DNA from: Sphingosinicella sp942492965 | GTDB lineage: Bacteria > Pseudomonadota > Alphaproteobacteria > Sphingomonadales > Sphingomonadaceae | Direction: 5' to 3' | Assembly: GCA_942492965.1 (NCBI GenBank) | Contig: OW818656.1 | Coordinates: forward strand, 2,418,001 to 2,482,000 | DNA length: 64,000 nucleotides | Shown here: one piece after another, positions 61,215-64,000 of the stretch | Layout: every line of letters starts with the position of its first letter | Numbering within the stretch: position 1 is the first letter of the stretch | Notes under the pieces: generated by a model | Seen by the model: the letters and a program-made list of their open reading frames with translations, nothing else | The model's database searches: none | What the model was told of the DNA's origin: nothing | Translations under genes and position numbers: made by a program

Positions 61215-63884
61215 ATGCTGGGTTTTAACGCGCTCGCGAAGCGTATCTTCGGCTCCTCCAACGATCGCTACGTCCGGTCGCTCTCTACCATCGTCCGCAA
61301 GATCAACGATCTTGAGGCCGCGTTCGAGGCGCTCTCCGACGACCAGCTCAAGGCGAAGACGGATGAGTACCGTCAGCGCATTGCCGCTGGCGAGGCGCTG
61401 GATGTGCTGCTCCCCGAAGCCTTCGCCACGGTGCGCGAAGCCTCCAAGCGCGTGCTCGGAATGCGGCATTTCGATGTGCAGCTCATCGGCGGCATCGTGC
61501 TGCACCGGGGCGAAATCGCCGAGATGCGCACCGGCGAGGGCAAGACGCTCGTGGCGACGCTCGCCACGTACCTCAACGCCATCGAAGGCAAAGGCGTCCA
61601 CGTCGTCACCGTGAACGACTATCTCGCCCGCCGCGACTCAGGCTGGATGGGCAAGATCCACAATTTCCTCGGGCTTTCCGTGGGCGTCATCGTCCCGAAC
61701 CTCGACGAGGCGACGCGTCGCGCGGCTTACGCTGCCGACATCACTTACGGCACCAACAACGAGTTCGGCTTCGATTACCTGCGCGACAACATGAAATATT
61801 CGCGCGAGTCGATGGTGCAGCGGCCGTTCAACTTCGCGATCGTCGACGAGGTCGACTCGATCCTCGTGGACGAGGCGCGCACGCCGCTCATCATTTCGGG
61901 CCCCACCGAGGATAAGACCGACCTTTATGTCGCAGTCGATGCCGTGGTGAAGGTGCTGCCAAAGGAATCCTACGAGGTCGACGAGAAGCAGAAGTCGATC
62001 ACGCTCACCGAGGACGGCACCGAGGCCGCCGAGCGCGCGCTCGAAGCCGCGGGGCTGCTCGTGGGCGAAAACCTCTATGATTTCGAGAACACGCAGGTGG
62101 TTCACCACCTCAACCAGGCGCTGAAGGCCAACATCATCTTCCGCCGCGACACAGACTATATCGTGAAGGGCGACAAGGTCGTCATCATCGACGAGTTCAC
62201 CGGGCGCATGATGGATGGCCGCCGCTGGTCGGATGGTCTCCACCAGGCGGTCGAGGCCAAGGAAGGCGTCGAGATCCAGCCCGAGAACCAGACGCTCGCC
62301 TCGATCACCTTCCAGAACTATTTCCGCATGTACCCCAAGCTCGGCGGCATGACCGGTACGGCGGCGACCGAGGCTGCCGAATTCTACGACATCTACAAGC
62401 TGAACACGGTCGAGATCCCGACGAACGTGCCCGTGAAGCGGATCGATGTGGACGACGAGTTCTACAAGAACGCCCAGGACAAGTACGGCGCGATCGTGAA
62501 GGCGATCCGGGAGGCGAGCATGAAGGGCCAGCCCGTACTCGTCGGCACCGTCTCCATCGAAAAGTCGGAAATGCTTTCCGAGCATCTGACGAAGGAAGGC
62601 GTCGAGCACAGCGTGCTGAACGCGCGCTTCCACGAGCAGGAAGCCCGCATCGTCGCGCAGGCGGGCCGGCTCGGCGCCGTCACCATCGCCACCAACATGG
62701 CGGGCCGCGGTACGGATATCCAGCTCGGCGGCAACGTCGAGTTCCGTGTCGAGGACGAGCTTTCCTCCATGCCGGAGGGGCCCGAGAAGGAACGCGAGAT
62801 CGAGCGCATCCGCGAGGAGATCGCCGCCGAACGCGAGGCCGTGAAGCAGGCCGGCGGACTGTTCGTGCTCGGCACCGAGCGCCACGAGAGCCGCCGCATC
62901 GACAACCAGCTGCGCGGCCGCTCGGGCCGTCAGGGCGATCCGGGCTTCTCGCGCTTCTATCTCAGCCTTGATGACGATCTGCTGCGCATCTTCGGGCAGC
63001 AGTCGATGCTGAACCGCATGATGCAGTCGGGGCTGGAGGAGGGCGAGGCGATCGTCCACCCGTGGATATCGAAGGCGATCGAGACCGCGCAGAAGAAGGT
63101 CGAGGCGCGCAACTACGACGTCCGCAAGCAGCTTCTGCAGTACGACGACGTGATGAACGACCAGCGCAAGGTCGTTTACGAGCAGCGCGCCGACGTGATG
63201 GATTCCGAAACGCTCGGCGACGTCGTCGCCGATATGCGCACCGAAACCGCGAACGATCTCGTCTCGCTGCACTGCCCGGCAGGCGCCTATCCCGAGCAGT
63301 GGAACGTCGAGGGGCTGAGGGCCGATCTTGGGCGCCTCTTCGCGCTCGACCTACCCGTCGAGGACTGGGTCAGCGAACAGGCGGTCGATCAGGAGATTTT
63401 CATCGAGCGCATCGAGCAGGCCGCGAAGGACGCGCTTGAAGCGAAGACGGCGAACATCCCGGCCGAAACGTGGACGCAGATCGAGAAGAGCTTCCTCCTG
63501 CAGGCGATCGACCATCACTGGAAGGAGCATCTCGCCACGCTCGACGCGCTCCGCGCCGTCATCCACCTGCGCGCCTATGCGCAGAAACAGCCGATCAACG
63601 AATACAAGCAGGAAGCCTTCGCGCTCTTTGAGCGGATGCTCGTCAACATCCGCGAGGAGGTGACGCGGATGCTCTCCCACGCGCAGTTCGAAATGGCGCC
63701 CCCGCCACTGCCGCGCACGCCGCCCGAGTTCCTGACGACGCACATCGACCCGTTCACGGGCGAAAACGATTCGCTCGCCGCCGATCCCGCCCTGATGGCG
63801 GAGAGCGTTGCGGTTGGTCGCAATCAGCCCTGCCCCTGTGGCTCGGGCAAGAAGTATAAGCACTGCCACGGCGCGAAGGACTGA
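61215..63884 (+). CDS. secA: Preprotein translocase ATPase SecA
   Basis: 889 aa. It starts MLGFNALAKRIFGSSNDRYVRSL and contains the motor motifs MRTGEGKTLVATL (Walker A), VDEVDSILVDEARTPLIISGP (Walker B) and RGRSGRQGDPG. The C-terminal zinc finger CPCGSGKKYKHCH binds SecB. It powers export through SecYEG, used by the many signal-peptide proteins in this window. The ATG 61215 is chosen over an in-frame start at 61182 by homology. Confidence 0.97.
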   Translation: MLGFNALAKRIFGSSNDRYVRSLSTIVRKINDLEAAFEALSDDQLKAKTDEYRQRIAAGEALDVLLPEAFATVREASKRVLGMRHFDVQLIGGIVLHRGEIAEMRTGEGKTLVATLATYLNAIEGKGVHVVTVNDYLARRDSGWMGKIHNFLGLSVGVIVPNLDEATRRAAYAADITYGTNNEFGFDYLRDNMKYSRESMVQRPFNFAIVDEVDSILVDEARTPLIISGPTEDKTDLYVAVDAVVKVLPKESYEVDEKQKSITLTEDGTEAAERALEAAGLLVGENLYDFENTQVVHHLNQALKANIIFRRDTDYIVKGDKVVIIDEFTGRMMDGRRWSDGLHQAVEAKEGVEIQPENQTLASITFQNYFRMYPKLGGMTGTAATEAAEFYDIYKLNTVEIPTNVPVKRIDVDDEFYKNAQDKYGAIVKAIREASMKGQPVLVGTVSIEKSEMLSEHLTKEGVEHSVLNARFHEQEARIVAQAGRLGAVTIATNMAGRGTDIQLGGNVEFRVEDELSSMPEGPEKEREIERIREEIAAEREAVKQAGGLFVLGTERHESRRIDNQLRGRSGRQGDPGFSRFYLSLDDDLLRIFGQQSMLNRMMQSGLEEGEAIVHPWISKAIETAQKKVEARNYDVRKQLLQYDDVMNDQRKVVYEQRADVMDSETLGDVVADMRTETANDLVSLHCPAGAYPEQWNVEGLRADLGRLFALDLPVEDWVSEQAVDQEIFIERIEQAAKDALEAKTANIPAETWTQIEKSFLLQAIDHHWKEHLATLDALRAVIHLRAYAQKQPINEYKQEAFALFERMLVNIREEVTRMLSHAQFEMAPPPLPRTPPEFLTTHIDPFTGENDSLAADPALMAESVAVGRNQPCPCGSGKKYKHCHGAKD

Positions 63885-63909
63885 GCCTTCGCTTCTCTTG
63901 GGGGGTGAA

Positions 63910-64000
63910 ATGCTGAAACTGGCACTTGCCGCCGCGCTGCTTTCGGGCGCTGCGCAGGCGGAAACCGTCGTCGTCACCGCGGACCGCATGGTCGATGTCG
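63910..64000 (+). CDS. Exported amidohydrolase-like protein, partial
   Basis: Open from ATG 63910 to the window edge, 30 codons. A short signal peptide (MLKLALAAALLSGAAQA) is followed by ETVVVTADRMVDV, which resembles the start of exported imidazolonepropionase-type amidohydrolases. The rest lies outside the window, so the assignment is tentative. GGGGG precedes the ATG. Confidence 0.5.
   Translation, partial: MLKLALAAALLSGAAQAETVVVTADRMVDV

Overview
The window is GC-rich, densely coded DNA from an alphaproteobacterium, most probably a sphingomonad (Sphingomonadales). The basis is gene content and protein style: a dapF-mtaB-ftsY-yciB block, an ffh-rpsP-rimM-trmD-rplS block with an Ala/Glu-rich S16 tail, an ahcY-divL-like-tsaE-amgK-murU-addB-addA-trxA block, a PEP-CTERM protein, and a CopA/CopB/P-type ATPase/CueR copper locus. 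No rRNA, tRNA, CRISPR array, transposase or phage gene was seen. Genes commonly overlap by 4 bases (ATGA or GTGA), so most of the window reads as a series of operons.

Layout. 1-2148 (minus): a phage-shock operon (57-aa exported peptide, pspA, pspB, two pspC-like genes, and a coiled-coil membrane protein cut by the window edge) behind a near-perfect sigma-54 promoter, divergent from pspF (2270). 3395: Fe-superoxide dismutase. 4177-9125: an accessory-looking block of two large paralogous exported proteins of unknown function, the first a lipoprotein with a Pro-Thr microsatellite stalk, coupled to an acyltransferase-3 gene with an AT-rich core. 9148-12732 (minus): yciB, ftsY, mtaB (frameshifted) and dapF. 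12823-14113: a lipoprotein methyltransferase and a small outer-membrane barrel. 14451-19551: SRP and ribosome-maturation operon with an exported serine hydrolase inserted before trmD. 19686-24620: leuC, leuD, leuB, a DUF502 protein and asd. 24625-27632 (minus): EmrAB-type drug efflux with a MarR regulator, divergent from an isomerase/GFA/hydrolase trio. 29602-34589: an ACE-like M2 peptidase, AMP nucleosidase, peroxiredoxin, YqgE and a small periplasmic protein.

34841-47548: ahcY with a palindromic operator, then a DivL-like pseudo-histidine kinase whose phospho-acceptor His is replaced by Tyr, the murein-recycling pair amgK-murU, the AddAB recombination nuclease and thioredoxin. 47566-50069 (minus): a TetA-like MFS transporter and argJ. 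50252-54159: a four-gene ATP-grasp / alpha-E / transglutaminase / Anbu (ancestral proteasome-like) operon, the most unusual functional system in the window. 54164-55299: a thioesterase and a PEP-CTERM protein. 55448-60769: the copper-resistance locus, copAB divergent from a Cu-ATPase and cueR, with two matching MerR-type operators between them. 60807-64000: a TonB-C-like small protein, secA, and the start of an exported amidohydrolase-like gene.

The strongest leads are the Anbu operon (with a possible AUU start on its first gene), the DivL-like Tyr kinase, the paralogous exported pair with its acyltransferase, the small peptide heading the psp operon, and the mtaB frameshift that creates a spurious mtaB-ftsY fusion.
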